Assembly: GCA_030263665.1 (NCBI GenBank)
Contig: SZPK01000008.1
Span: 186,001 to 250,000, forward strand
From: Villigracilis sp024434165
GTDB lineage: Bacteria > Chloroflexota > Anaerolineae > Anaerolineales > Villigracilaceae
Reading direction: 5' to 3'
DNA: 64,000 bases
This document shows positions 7,754 through 15,989 of this stretch, piece by piece; position 1 is the first letter of the stretch; every line of letters starts with the position of its first letter. The position numbers were made by a program, and so were the translations under genes. The notes beneath the pieces are model-generated. The model was not told the DNA's origin and made no database searches. It saw only the letters and a program-made list of their open reading frames with translations.

Positions 7754-8470
7754 TTACTTCAACAGGTCCGGCAGTTCGGCAAAATTCCGAATGACGGCGC
7801 ACTCAACATCCGGGAAGAGCCGGCTTGGGTCGTAGAGCACAGGCACAAGTCCGGCGCGAAGCGAACCGACGATGTCGGCAAAGTAATTGTCGCCGACGTA
7901 CATCGTCTCGGGGGCGGATGTCCCCGCGCGCTCCAAAGCGTGTTCGAAGATGCGCGTCTCCGGTTTGAAGGCTCCCACTTCGCCGCCCGCCAGCGAAAAA
8001 TGGAAGAATGAATCGAGGCTCAGGGTTTTCAATTCCTCGTGGACGGGTTCATCGCGATTGGTCACGATACCGAGGATGTACCCCGCCTCCCTGAGTTTGG
8101 CGAGGATGAACGGCGCCTCTTCGGGGACGTACACTTCGGGTTTGTAGTTCTCGCCCATGTAGGCAGATACTTTGGGCGCCAGTTCGGCGGCGCGGGTTTG
8201 ATGAAGCCCCAGCGCCACCATGCGCCGTTTTGAAAAATTGATCCAGAACCCGGCGGAGTCATCCTTGAAGGTTTTGCTGTCCTCCTGAATTTCCGGCGAA
8301 CTCGCAAAGTAGTAATGTTCCCAATGCGCCGCACGGATTTTGTCCTCCTCGGAAAAATCCACGTTGATGCTTTTGAGGTAATCCAGAAAAACTTCGTCAC
8401 CGGTGGGGATGTGGTGACGAAGTGTGCCATCCAGGTCGAACAGGATTGCCTTGATTTGATTTGAATTCAT
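7754..8470 (-). CDS. HAD-superfamily hydrolase (phosphoglycolate phosphatase-like)
   Basis: This 238-residue cytoplasmic phosphatase of the haloacid dehalogenase superfamily, subfamily with a helical cap, has motif I FDLDGTL with both catalytic Asp near residue 11 and motif II VTNRDE near the middle (VTN as the Thr/Ser motif). The Lys of motif III is in GGEVGAFKPE, and motif IV MYVGDNYFADIVGS supplies the metal-binding Asp residues. The start codon lies 3 nt after the MoaA stop, with no Shine-Dalgarno sequence, so translation is probably coupled to moaA. Whether it has any role in cofactor synthesis is unknown; the family has many small phosphorylated substrates. Confidence 0.88.
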   Translation of the reverse strand: MNSNQIKAILFDLDGTLRHHIPTGDEVFLDYLKSINVDFSEEDKIRAAHWEHYYFASSPEIQEDSKTFKDDSAGFWINFSKRRMVALGLHQTRAAELAPKVSAYMGENYKPEVYVPEEAPFILAKLREAGYILGIVTNRDEPVHEELKTLSLDSFFHFSLAGGEVGAFKPETRIFEHALERAGTSAPETMYVGDNYFADIVGSLRAGLVPVLYDPSRLFPDVECAVIRNFAELPDLLK

Positions 8471-8473
8471 ATA

Positions 8474-9478
8474 TCAACCGCCGATATGCGACATTTCCAC
8501 TTTGGGAAGGGGGATGGTGTTTTCGGAACGAATCTCGGAATAACGGTCGGCGCGGCTGCCCCAGACTTTTGCGATCCCGGCGGAGAGTTCCTCGTCCGTC
8601 GCGCCGCCGCGCAGGAGGGATTTAAAGTCGTGTCCCTTGATGGAAAAGAGGCAGGTGTAGAGTTTACCCTCCGCGGAAAGGCGCGCGCGGTTGCAATCGC
8701 GGCAGAACGCCTGTGTGACCGAAGCAATGACGCCGATCTCTCCGCCGCCGTCCTTGTAACGCCAGCGTTCCGCCACTTCGCCGCGATAGTTCGGGTCCAG
8801 CGGTTCGAGCGGCATTTCTTCATGGATGATTTGGATGATCTCCTTTGCAGGGACGACATCGTCCATGCGCCAGCCGTTGGTGTGACCCACGTCCATATAT
8901 TCGATGAAGCGCAGGATGTGACCTTTCTCGCGGAAGAAACGCGCCATCGGCAGGATGCTGGTTTCGTTGACGCCGCGTTTGACCACCATGTTGACCTTGA
9001 TGGGCGCAAGCCCAACCGCAGCGGCGGCGTCCATGCCTTCGAGCACTTTTTCCACGGGGAAGTCCACGTCGTTCATCGCCTTGAAGACGGCGTTATCGAG
9101 CGAGTCCAGGCTGACGGTGACGCGCTTCAACCCGGCGTCCTTGAGTTCCTGCGCGAAACGCGGCAGGAGCGCGCCGTTGGTGGTCATGGTCAGATCGAGG
9201 TCGGGAATGGACGACAGCATCGAGATCAACAGCGGCAAATCCTTGCGCACCAGCGGCTCGCCGCCCGTCAGGCGGATCTTCCGAACGCCGTGCGCGGCAA
9301 AGATGCGCGCCAGCCGCGTGATCTCTTCGAATGTCAGAATCTCCTCGCGGCGCAGGAATTGATAACCGGGACCGAAGACTTCCTTTGGCATGCAGTACAC
9401 GCAGCGGAAGTTACAGCGGTCTGTGACCGAAATTCGCAGGTCGCGCAGGGGGCGGTTGAGGGTATCCAATAGAGGCAT
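8474..9478 (-). CDS. moaA: GTP 3',8-cyclase MoaA
   Basis: MoaA is the radical SAM enzyme of the first step of molybdenum cofactor synthesis, converting GTP to 3',8-cyclo-7,8-dihydro-GTP. The 334-residue length is normal. The N-terminal 4Fe-4S motif CNFRCVYC (CxxxCxxC) sits near residue 22. The C-terminal cluster uses Cys from FCRDCNRAR and the later LYTC. The chain ends in Gly-Gly, as MoaA does, where the conserved C-terminal tail enters the active site. GGAG lies 9 nt before the ATG. A TATAAT at 9555-9550 on the minus strand can be its promoter. No other moa gene is in the window, so the pathway must be completed elsewhere; only a HAD hydrolase follows. Confidence 0.95.
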   Translation of the reverse strand: MPLLDTLNRPLRDLRISVTDRCNFRCVYCMPKEVFGPGYQFLRREEILTFEEITRLARIFAAHGVRKIRLTGGEPLVRKDLPLLISMLSSIPDLDLTMTTNGALLPRFAQELKDAGLKRVTVSLDSLDNAVFKAMNDVDFPVEKVLEGMDAAAAVGLAPIKVNMVVKRGVNETSILPMARFFREKGHILRFIEYMDVGHTNGWRMDDVVPAKEIIQIIHEEMPLEPLDPNYRGEVAERWRYKDGGGEIGVIASVTQAFCRDCNRARLSAEGKLYTCLFSIKGHDFKSLLRGGATDEELSAGIAKVWGSRADRYSEIRSENTIPLPKVEMSHIGG

Positions 9479-9549
9479 GGGAATGCTCCGTATCCTAAAA
9501 CATCAAGCGGGCATGTTGTGCTGTCCAAAAAAGCCGCAGCGTACCGGGC

Positions 9550-9555
9550 ATTATA
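9550..9555 (-). promoter_or_regulatory. -10 box of moaA
   Basis: The minus strand reads GGGTATAAT here, about 70 nt before the moaA start. No convincing -35 box is seen, so it may act as an extended -10. Confidence 0.4.
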
Positions 9556-9594
9556 CCCGTCACAACGGCAAATTGCGCTTTGATTCGCATGATC

Positions 9595-9823
9595 ATGTAT
9601 TTCCATAATAAAAACTTCATTAGACCTCTTGTAAAGTAGTCGGTCATAAGTTTTTAGAAAACAAATTCCTGCTCATGCCGCCGTCCTCGGCGGCGGGGAC
9701 GCCGCCGGGAGCGTATTTTTGTAAAATTTACGACTACTTATAAGTGTTCCCGCCGCAGTCCGCGGCGGCGGAGACACCGCCTTGAGCAAGGTAATGTGTT
9801 TCCATAATAAAAACTTTATTAGA
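9595..9823. repeat. Composite repeat island with flanking direct repeats
   Basis: A stretch of about 30 bp, TTTCCATAATAAAAACTT with flanks, occurs at 9595-9625 and again, nearly identical, at 9794-9823. Between the copies lie an inverted-repeat element (9634-9739) and a second GC-rich palindromic block with CGCCGC arms (9748-9785). I see no reading frame in this island, which makes up most of the 9479-9907 gap. Confidence 0.7.
9634..9739. mobile_element. MITE-like element A, copy 1
   Basis: It begins AAGTAGTCGGTCATAAG and ends TTTACGACTACTT, giving terminal inverted repeats of about 10 bp around a GC-rich palindromic core (CCGCCG..CGGCGG). The reverse complement closely matches 15815-15945. 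It carries no coding capacity, so mobilisation would need a transposase in trans. Confidence 0.65.
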
Positions 9824-9907
9824 AACATTAATATGAATTGACGGCATTCTCCAGCCGTGCTATGATGACCAATCATTGGAATTTTTGATTTATTTGAAGG
9901 AGTTTTG

Positions 9908-10987
9908 ATGAGTTTTGAATTTATTCTTCGAATCATCGGCATGGTCGTTCTTGGGGTTTCCGGGGGATACTGGGGATTCGAACTCTCGAAATTCACCCCG
10001 GAGAATGCCGTCCGCACCACGATGGTCTTCAGCCTGGTCGGCGCGCTTGCGGGGTTGATTCTCACTCCATACTTTACCACCCGACCGGCGCGCGCCGTCC
10101 GTTCGGTGCTTGGGCGCATGGCGGCGGAGAGTCTCTTCGCCGGGCTGACCGGTCTCATCGTCGGCTTGCTGATCGCCGCCCTGCTGGCGTTTCCGCTTTC
10201 CATGCTCCCCCCGCCGTTCAGCCAGATTCTGCCGTTCATCGGCGTGCTGGTCTTTTCCTATTTTGGCGTTGCCATCTTTGTGATGCGGCAGGGCGACATC
10301 ATGGGGCTGATCAGCGCCATGAGCGGACGAAACGAAGGCGGCAGTTCCTCCTCGTGGACGAACCTCAACCGCACCATTCTGCTCGATACCAGCGTCATCA
10401 TTGACGGGCGCGTGGCAGACATTGCCAAGACCGGCTTTCTGCCCGGCACGCTGCTCATCCCGCGCTTCGTGCTGAATGAACTGCAATACATCGCCGACTC
10501 GCCGGACGGTATCCGCCGCCAGCGCGGACGGCGCGGCATGGAAGTGCTCGCCGAACTGCAAAAACTGCCCAACGTGCTCGTGCGCATCTCGGACATCAAC
10601 GTGGAAGGCGTGCGCGAAGTGGACGATAAACTGATCGTCCTCGGCAAACAACTGAAAAGCCCGATCCTCACCAACGATTACAATCTCAACCGCGTCGCCG
10701 AATTGCAGGGGGTGACCGTACTCAACATCAACGAACTGGCGAACGCGGTCAAATCGGTGGTGCTGCCGGGCGAGACCCTGCGCATCAACATCATGCAGGA
10801 AGGCAAGGAACACGGACAGGGTGTGGGCTACATGGACGATGGCACGATGGTCGTGGTCGAGAACGGACGCGAATACATCGGCGAATACATGGAGGTCAAC
10901 ATCACCAAGGTCCTGCAAACCGCGGCGGGGCGCATGGTTTTTGGGCGCGTGGATGAAGAGAACGGAAAGAAGAGCAAGGGCAGGTGA
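9908..10987 (+). CDS. PIN/TRAM-domain membrane protein (YacL-like)
   Basis: It has 359 residues in three parts. Residues 1-125 hold about four membrane helices. A PIN nuclease domain begins near residue 157 with LLDTSVIIDGR, whose Asp residues are the usual metal ligands, and continues through RFVLNELQ and LTNDYNLN. A C-terminal TRAM domain near residues 290-350 (PGETLRINIMQEGKE, then DDGTMVVVENG) is a predicted nucleic-acid binder. This architecture is conserved in Gram-positive bacteria and Chloroflexi. The role is not settled; membrane-tethered RNA cleavage is the obvious hypothesis. GAAGGAG before the ATG at 9908 fixes the start over a TTG one codon upstream. The stop codon falls inside a 7-nt-period array, and a terminator follows. 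Confidence 0.88.
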   Translation: MSFEFILRIIGMVVLGVSGGYWGFELSKFTPENAVRTTMVFSLVGALAGLILTPYFTTRPARAVRSVLGRMAAESLFAGLTGLIVGLLIAALLAFPLSMLPPPFSQILPFIGVLVFSYFGVAIFVMRQGDIMGLISAMSGRNEGGSSSSWTNLNRTILLDTSVIIDGRVADIAKTGFLPGTLLIPRFVLNELQYIADSPDGIRRQRGRRGMEVLAELQKLPNVLVRISDINVEGVREVDDKLIVLGKQLKSPILTNDYNLNRVAELQGVTVLNINELANAVKSVVLPGETLRINIMQEGKEHGQGVGYMDDGTMVVVENGREYIGEYMEVNITKVLQTAAGRMVFGRVDEENGKKSKGR

Positions 10988-11011
10988 CCAGTGATCAGTA
11001 ATCAGTGGACA
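10984..11011. repeat. Heptanucleotide-period array, 4 units
   Basis: Units are GTGACCA, GTGATCA, GTAATCA and GTGGACA. The first unit contains the TGA stop of the PIN/TRAM gene. Confidence 0.6.
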
Positions 11012-11038
11012 GGGCGTCGAGAGGCGTCCTGTTTTTTT
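11009..11038 (+). terminator. Intrinsic terminator of the PIN/TRAM gene
   Basis: ACAGGGCG at 11009-11016 pairs with CGTCCTGT at 11025-11032, with one G-U pair, and seven T follow. Confidence 0.85.
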
Positions 11039-11100
11039 ATGCGGTAAAATACATCAACGAAAAATCCTGTGCGTCTCTTGACGACCCTTTGTGGTAAAAA

Positions 11101-12498
11101 ATGCTGAAAATCTACAACACCCTCACCCGCAAAACCGAAGAATTCCAGACCCTCGAACCCGGCAAAGTCAAAATGTATGTCTGCGGCGTCACGGTCTATA
11201 ACGACGCGCACGTTGGGCACGCCATGTCTGCCATTGTGTTCGATATCATCCGCCGCTACCTCGAATATCGCGGATACCAGGTCAGGCACGTGATGAACTA
11301 TACCGACGTGGACGATAAGATCATCGCCCGCGCCAACCAACTCGGCGAAGACCCGCTCAAACTTTCGCAGCGCTACATCGCCGATTACGCCAACGACCTC
11401 AAAAGCCTGAACGTGCTGCCTGCCACCTCCAACCCGCAGGTCAGCAAAACCATGCCGCTCATCATCCAGTTCATCGAAGGGTTGATTCAAAAAGGGCACG
11501 CCTACGCCGCGCCCAACGGCGACGTGTATTTCCGCGTCACCAGCGACGACGATTACGGCAAACTCTCCGGGCGCAAACTCGAAGACATGCAGGCGGGCGC
11601 GCGCATCGAGGTCGGCGAGCAAAAAGAACACCCCATGGACTTCGCGCTCTGGAAAGCCGCCAAGCCTGGCGAAATCTTCTGGGAGAGTCCCTGGGGCAAG
11701 GGGCGGCCCGGCTGGCACATCGAATGCTCCGCCATGAACCTCGCCGAACTCGGCGAACAAATTGACATTCACGGCGGCGGCAACGACCTGATCTTCCCGC
11801 ATCACGAAAACGAGATCGCGCAGAGCGAATCCTACACAGGCAAACCCTTTGCGCGCTACTGGATTCACAACGGCATGTTGCAGCTGGGCGGCGAGAAGAT
11901 GTCCAAGAGCCTCGGCAACATCGTCAGCATCAAGGAATTCCTCTCCAGGCGCTCCGCAGACGTAATGCGCATGCTGGTCTTGAACGGGACCTATCGCGCG
12001 CCGTTGATGTTCAACGACGAGACGCTCGCCGCCGCCGAACGCAACGTCGAACGCCTCAAATCCGCGCTCAAGCCTGCTTCGCCCTCCGCCAAAGGACTCC
12101 CCGCCGACATCCTGTCCGCGCTTTCTGCCGCCATCGAGACCGCCAAAACGAACTTCACCGAAGCCATGGACAACGACTTCAACACCGCCGGCGCCGTGGC
12201 GGCATTGTTCGAACTTTCCAAATCCGTCAACACCGCGCGCGACAACGGTGCCACCGCCGACCAGCTCAAGCCTGCGCAGGATGTGTTCCGCGAACTGGCA
12301 GGCGTGCTTGGCTTGACGCTCGAAGAAAAGAAGGGCTCCGGCGGCGCCGACAAATTCATTGACCTGCTCATCGAGGTTCGCAGCGAGGTGCGCAAGCAAA
12401 AACTCTGGGCGCTCTCGGATTTAATTCGCGACAAGTTGAAGGAACTCGGCGTCATCCTCGAAGACACCAAGGATGGCACCACCTGGAAGTGGAGTTGA
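11101..12498 (+). CDS. cysS: Cysteine--tRNA ligase
   Basis: It attaches cysteine to tRNA-Cys in the cytoplasm. The 465-residue class I synthetase has YVCGVTVYND near residue 24, with the zinc-binding Cys, then the HIGH-type AHVGHA motif. The other zinc ligands fit WHIECSAMN and HHENE near residues 210-240. KMSKSLGN near residue 266 is the KMSKS loop. The C-terminal part is the helical anticodon-binding region. The ATG at 11101 is preceded by GGTAAAAA without a clear Shine-Dalgarno site; a TAAAAT box at 11045-11050 could be the promoter. The next gene starts 49 nt downstream with its own -10-like box. This is a housekeeping gene with no anomalies. Confidence 0.97.
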   Translation: MLKIYNTLTRKTEEFQTLEPGKVKMYVCGVTVYNDAHVGHAMSAIVFDIIRRYLEYRGYQVRHVMNYTDVDDKIIARANQLGEDPLKLSQRYIADYANDLKSLNVLPATSNPQVSKTMPLIIQFIEGLIQKGHAYAAPNGDVYFRVTSDDDYGKLSGRKLEDMQAGARIEVGEQKEHPMDFALWKAAKPGEIFWESPWGKGRPGWHIECSAMNLAELGEQIDIHGGGNDLIFPHHENEIAQSESYTGKPFARYWIHNGMLQLGGEKMSKSLGNIVSIKEFLSRRSADVMRMLVLNGTYRAPLMFNDETLAAAERNVERLKSALKPASPSAKGLPADILSALSAAIETAKTNFTEAMDNDFNTAGAVAALFELSKSVNTARDNGATADQLKPAQDVFRELAGVLGLTLEEKKGSGGADKFIDLLIEVRSEVRKQKLWALSDLIRDKLKELGVILEDTKDGTTWKWS

Positions 12499-12547
12499 TT
12501 TTGCAGGGGCGATCCGGGAGGCTGCCCCTACGGTACAATCGGGGAAC

Positions 12548-13273
12548 ATGAAAGAATTCATCTATTCCCGCAACGCAGTCCACGAAGCCCTGCGCGCGAA
12601 GCGCAGGCAAATCTTTTCCATCGAAATCGCCGAGGGGGCGCAGGAGAAGGGCAAACTGGCGGAAATTATCAAGTTGGCGCAAGGACAAAAGGTCAAGGTC
12701 AACCGCGTGCCGCGCGGCAAACTGGACAAGGTCAACCCGAACCATCAGGGCGTGGCCGCGGAGGTAAGCGCTTATCCGTATTCGGACGTGGTCGAAATTT
12801 TGGAAAAAGCCGGGGATGAGCCGCCTTTTGTGTTGATTCTCGATTCCCTGCAAGACCCACAGAATTTTGGCGCGCTCATCCGTACTGCGGAAGCAGTCGG
12901 TGTGCACGGCGTTATCATCCCGCTGGCGCGCGCGGTGGAGGTGACGCCCGCCGTGGTCAATGCGTCGTCGGGCGCGAGCGAGCATCTGCTCATCGCCCGC
13001 TCCAATCTTTCGCAGGCGATGGACGCGCTCCACGATGCAAACCTGTGGCTGGTTGGGTTGGACCAGGCTGGGGCGGAGGTCGAGGCGAATTCGCGTCACC
13101 TCAAAGGCGCGCTGGGGCTGGTCGTCGGTTCGGAGGGCGAAGGTCTGCATGAACTCACACGCAGGAAATGTGACATCGTTTTGAAACTGCCGATGCGCGG
13201 GAAGATCGAATCGCTCAATGCCGCTGTGGCGGGGTCGGTGGCGTTGTATCTGGCGTATCTTTCAAGACAATAA
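12548..13273 (+). CDS. TrmH-family RNA 2'-O-methyltransferase (RlmB-like)
   Basis: It methylates a ribose 2'-OH in RNA, most likely 23S rRNA G2251 as in RlmB. It has 241 residues. An N-terminal substrate-binding domain starts MKEFIYSRNAVHEAL. The SpoU/TrmH knotted domain follows with motif 1 DPQNFGALIRTAEAVG (catalytic Arg), motif 2 VVGSEGEGL and motif 3 LPMRGKIESLNAA. I start at the ATG at 12548; upstream in-frame codons would overlap the end of cysS, and TACAAT at 12534-12539 is only 8 nt before this ATG, consistent with a leaderless mRNA. Pairing with cysS is common in bacteria. The exact target could also be a tRNA position. A repeat of family B begins directly after the stop. Confidence 0.9.
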   Translation: MKEFIYSRNAVHEALRAKRRQIFSIEIAEGAQEKGKLAEIIKLAQGQKVKVNRVPRGKLDKVNPNHQGVAAEVSAYPYSDVVEILEKAGDEPPFVLILDSLQDPQNFGALIRTAEAVGVHGVIIPLARAVEVTPAVVNASSGASEHLLIARSNLSQAMDALHDANLWLVGLDQAGAEVEANSRHLKGALGLVVGSEGEGLHELTRRKCDIVLKLPMRGKIESLNAAVAGSVALYLAYLSRQ

Positions 13274-13383
13274 TTAACCCGAGTTGCTGCCTTGGTTTCA
13301 AGAGGCTTCCCTCACCCCAAACAAGGTTATATCTTCTGGGATGACTTCCCCCTCTCCCGATGGGAGAGGGGCAGCTTGAGTAA
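13274..13383. mobile_element. MITE-like element B, copy 1
   Basis: It runs from TTAACCCGAGTTGCTGCC to GCAGCTTGAGTAA, so its ends are imperfect inverted repeats. About 95 bp from the left end are nearly identical to 31273 onward. The right half contains a palindrome, CCCTCTCCC-gat-GGGAGAGGG. It begins at the base after the stop codon of the methyltransferase gene. Confidence 0.75.
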
Positions 13384-13419
13384 ATTACAAGACTAGAGAT
13401 TGGAGATGGAAAGACAAAC

Positions 13420-14754
13420 ATGCCTCAAGCAACCTATCATTTTCCAAAAGGATTTTTGTGGGGAACGGCGACCGCCGCACATCAAGTGGAAGGGAACAAC
13501 ACCAACAACAATTGGTGGAAGTGGGAACAGGACGGTCATACCGGGGGGATGGCTGGTCTTGCCGCGGATTGGTGGGGTGGGCGCTGGAAGGAAGATTTCG
13601 ACCGCGCCGCCGAAACCGGACAGAACGCGCATCGCCTCTCGGTGGAGTGGAGCCGCATCCAGCCCACGCCGGATACCTGGGATGAAGACGCCCTGGAAAA
13701 ATACCGCGCCATGCTGCGGGGATTGAAGGAGCGCGGCATTACGCCGATGGTGACGCTGCATCACTTCACCGACCCGCTGTGGGTGACGGAACGCGGCGGA
13801 TGGGAAACGCAAGAGATCGTGCCGCTGTTTGAGAAGTTCGTTCGCAAGACGGTGGATGCGCTGAAGGAGTATTGCACGCTGTGGTGCACCATCAACGAAC
13901 CGACAGGCTATGCGCTGAACGGTTACATTGTCACCGGCGTGGATACGTTCCCGCCCGGAAAGAACAATATGAAACTTGCCATGCAGGTGCAGGCGAATTT
14001 GATTCGCGGGCACGCCGCGGCGTATCGCGCCATTCATCTAATTCAACCGGAGGCGCGCGTTGGTTTTGCACATCATTATCGTTCAATCGCGCCGCACCAT
14101 GCCTGGTCGCCTTTGGACCGCTGGGTGGCGCGGAATGCCTTTACTGCGATCAATCTCGGTTTTGTCTCGGCGCTGGCGGAGGGGGTGATGCGTTCGCCCA
14201 TCGGCTCGGTGCGAATTCCCGAAGCCAAAGGCACGCAGGATTATTTCGGCTTCAACTACTACACGCGCGAATACATTGCCTTTGACCTGAGAAAACCCGG
14301 CACCCTGTTTGTCCGCAACTTCTATCGAAAAGATGCGGAGTTGAGCGATTTCGGCTTCCTTGCCTTCGAGCCGGAGGGAATGTTCGAAGGTTTGAAATGG
14401 ATCATCCGCACGTTCCCCAACCTGCCCATCCTCGTCACCGAAAACGGGGTCAATTCGGCGGATGATTCCCTCCGCCCGCGTTACCTGGCGCTGCACATTC
14501 ATCAGATGTGGCGCGCGGTGAACTTCAACTGGCCCATCAAGGGATATTTCCATTGGTCGCTGGTGGACAACTTCGAGTGGAGTTTCGCCTGGAAATACCG
14601 CTTCGGACTGTGGGGGCTGGATGTGGACACCCAAAAAAGAATCAAACGCCCTTCTGTAGATTTTTACGCGGAAATCTGCAAAGAAAATGGGCTTTCCTCC
14701 GAGATGGTGCAGAAGTACTGTCCTGAGGTGTTCGAGAAGATTTTTCCGTCGTAA
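13420..14754 (+). CDS. Glycoside hydrolase family 1 (beta-glucosidase/beta-glycosidase)
   Basis: It cleaves terminal beta-linked sugars with retention of configuration. It has 444 residues, normal for a GH1 single TIM barrel. The acid/base Glu is in CTINEPTGYAL near residue 159, and the nucleophile Glu is in ILVTENGV near residue 344. The N-terminal FPKGFLWGTATAAHQVEG is the family signature that binds the non-reducing sugar. There is no signal peptide, so the substrate is probably imported as an oligosaccharide or phosphorylated sugar, but no transporter gene is adjacent. Specificity (glucose, galactose, fucose) cannot be read. Two hairpins follow the stop and probably end the transcript. 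Confidence 0.93.
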   Translation: MPQATYHFPKGFLWGTATAAHQVEGNNTNNNWWKWEQDGHTGGMAGLAADWWGGRWKEDFDRAAETGQNAHRLSVEWSRIQPTPDTWDEDALEKYRAMLRGLKERGITPMVTLHHFTDPLWVTERGGWETQEIVPLFEKFVRKTVDALKEYCTLWCTINEPTGYALNGYIVTGVDTFPPGKNNMKLAMQVQANLIRGHAAAYRAIHLIQPEARVGFAHHYRSIAPHHAWSPLDRWVARNAFTAINLGFVSALAEGVMRSPIGSVRIPEAKGTQDYFGFNYYTREYIAFDLRKPGTLFVRNFYRKDAELSDFGFLAFEPEGMFEGLKWIIRTFPNLPILVTENGVNSADDSLRPRYLALHIHQMWRAVNFNWPIKGYFHWSLVDNFEWSFAWKYRFGLWGLDVDTQKRIKRPSVDFYAEICKENGLSSEMVQKYCPEVFEKIFPS

Positions 14755-14761
14755 ACACGCA

Positions 14762-14825
14762 GACCTCCGAGATTTCGAGATCTCGGAGGTCTTTGAAAAG
14801 TTTTCATTGACAGCGAAAACTTTTT
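14762..14825 (+). terminator. Two consecutive hairpins after the GH1 gene
   Basis: GACCTCCGAGAT at 14762-14773 pairs perfectly with ATCTCGGAGGTC at 14780-14791. Then AAAAGTTTTC at 14796-14805 pairs with GAAAACTTTT at 14815-14824 and runs into T residues. The second resembles an intrinsic terminator with an AT-rich stem. Confidence 0.65.
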
Positions 14826-14868
14826 GGGCAAAGGTTTTCACTACGAATGAACACTTTTGGATTTTGTC

Positions 14869-15816
14869 ATGCAGACGCTCCCTCCCAATTTCGTCAACAA
14901 CATTCAAAGCACATTCGGCGAACAGGGGCGTGAATGGCTGGAGCGGCTCCCGAATCTAATCGCGGACGCTTCCGCACGCTGGGGGTTGACGGAGGTTCAG
15001 CCGGTTCCCAATCTCTCCTATAATTTTGCGGCGTTTGCCAAACATCCCTCACTCCCAGCCCCTCTCTCACAGGGAGAGGGAAGTGTCATTCTCAAAATCG
15101 GCGTGCCGCACAGGGAACTGCTCAGCGAGATGGCGGCGTTGAAATTATTCGACGGAAACGGGGTTTGCCAACTGTTAGAATGCGACGAGGAACGCGGCAT
15201 GTTTTTGCTGGAAAGACTCGAACCGGGCAGGATGCTCGCCGACCTGGAAGACGACGACGAGCGCACGCATATTGCGGTGGATGTGATGCAGGCGTTGTGG
15301 GCTCGAGGCGGCATCCTTGCCGCCGGGGACGGCGGCGGGAGCATTGTAAAGTTTATTCAACTATCCGACTGGTTCGATGAATTGAAGAATATCCGCCCGC
15401 AGTTCGAGGGTGGGACGGGTCCCTTCCCGAAGGCGATTCTGGAGCGGGTGGAGGCATCCCTGCCGGAATTGTTCGACGATGAGATGAGCCTCATTCACGG
15501 AGACTTTCATCACTTCAATGTTTTGTCGTCCGCGCGGGGCTGGCTGGCGGTTGACCCGAAGGGCGTCATCGGACCGGCGGGGTATGAGATCGGTCCGCTG
15601 ATGATCAACCCGTGGGGAAGCCTGATGGATGGGAACAGGCTCAAGGTCCAGACAGAGAGGCGGGTGGATATCCTCCGGGAAAGGCTGGGCTGGGAACGCG
15701 GGCAAATCATCCAGTGGTCGCTGGCGCATGCCGTCCTCTCCGCCTGGTGGGATTATCCAAACCTGGATTGGGAGTATTCGCTTTACTGCGCTGAAGTGTT
15801 TTCTGAGGTTTGTTAA
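14869..15816 (+). CDS. Aminoglycoside/hydroxyurea phosphotransferase-like kinase
   Basis: This 315-residue kinase of the APH(6)/hydroxyurea phosphotransferase family carries the catalytic loop LIHGDFHHFNVL near residue 210 (HGDxxxxN) and metal-binding Asp in AVDPKG. Length and the downstream GYEIGPLMINPWG fit that family, which includes streptomycin 6-phosphotransferases; the real substrate may be a metabolite. I use the ATG at 14869 (MQTLPPNF). Near residues 59-73 the segment HPSLPAPLSQGEG is encoded by a palindromic DNA repeat (about 15043-15084) that is absent from the expected beta-strand layout, so it looks like an in-frame insertion in a loop of the N-lobe. The TAA stop overlaps the left end of an element of family A. 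Whether the gene gives resistance is unknown. Confidence 0.75.
   Translation: MQTLPPNFVNNIQSTFGEQGREWLERLPNLIADASARWGLTEVQPVPNLSYNFAAFAKHPSLPAPLSQGEGSVILKIGVPHRELLSEMAALKLFDGNGVCQLLECDEERGMFLLERLEPGRMLADLEDDDERTHIAVDVMQALWARGGILAAGDGGGSIVKFIQLSDWFDELKNIRPQFEGGTGPFPKAILERVEASLPELFDDEMSLIHGDFHHFNVLSSARGWLAVDPKGVIGPAGYEIGPLMINPWGSLMDGNRLKVQTERRVDILRERLGWERGQIIQWSLAHAVLSAWWDYPNLDWEYSLYCAEVFSEVC
15043..15084. repeat. GC-rich palindrome inserted in frame in the phosphotransferase gene
   Basis: The core CCCCTCTC-tcaca-GGGAGAGGG with CCCTCACTCCC on its left is the same palindrome class as at 13350, 17351, 31350, 48430 and 58080. It adds roughly 14 codons without shifting the frame. Confidence 0.7.
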
Positions 15817-15945
15817 GTAGTCGGTCGAAATAAATTTTACAAAAATACGCTCCCGGCGGCGTCCCCGCCGCCGAGGAAGGCGCCCAGAATGGGTGCGGCG
15901 GCTTGAGCGGGAATTTGTTTTCTAATGACTTACGACCGACCACTT
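15815..15945. mobile_element. MITE-like element A, copy 2
   Basis: It begins AAGTAGTCGGTCG and ends CGACCGACCACTT, 13-bp inverted ends with one mismatch. Its left half is the reverse complement of copy 1 at 9634-9739. The left end overlaps the TAA stop of the phosphotransferase gene by two bases. Confidence 0.7.
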
Positions 15946-15989
15946 AGATGAAGCAACCTCTTTCGCAGGGAGGCCGCATGATCGAGATT

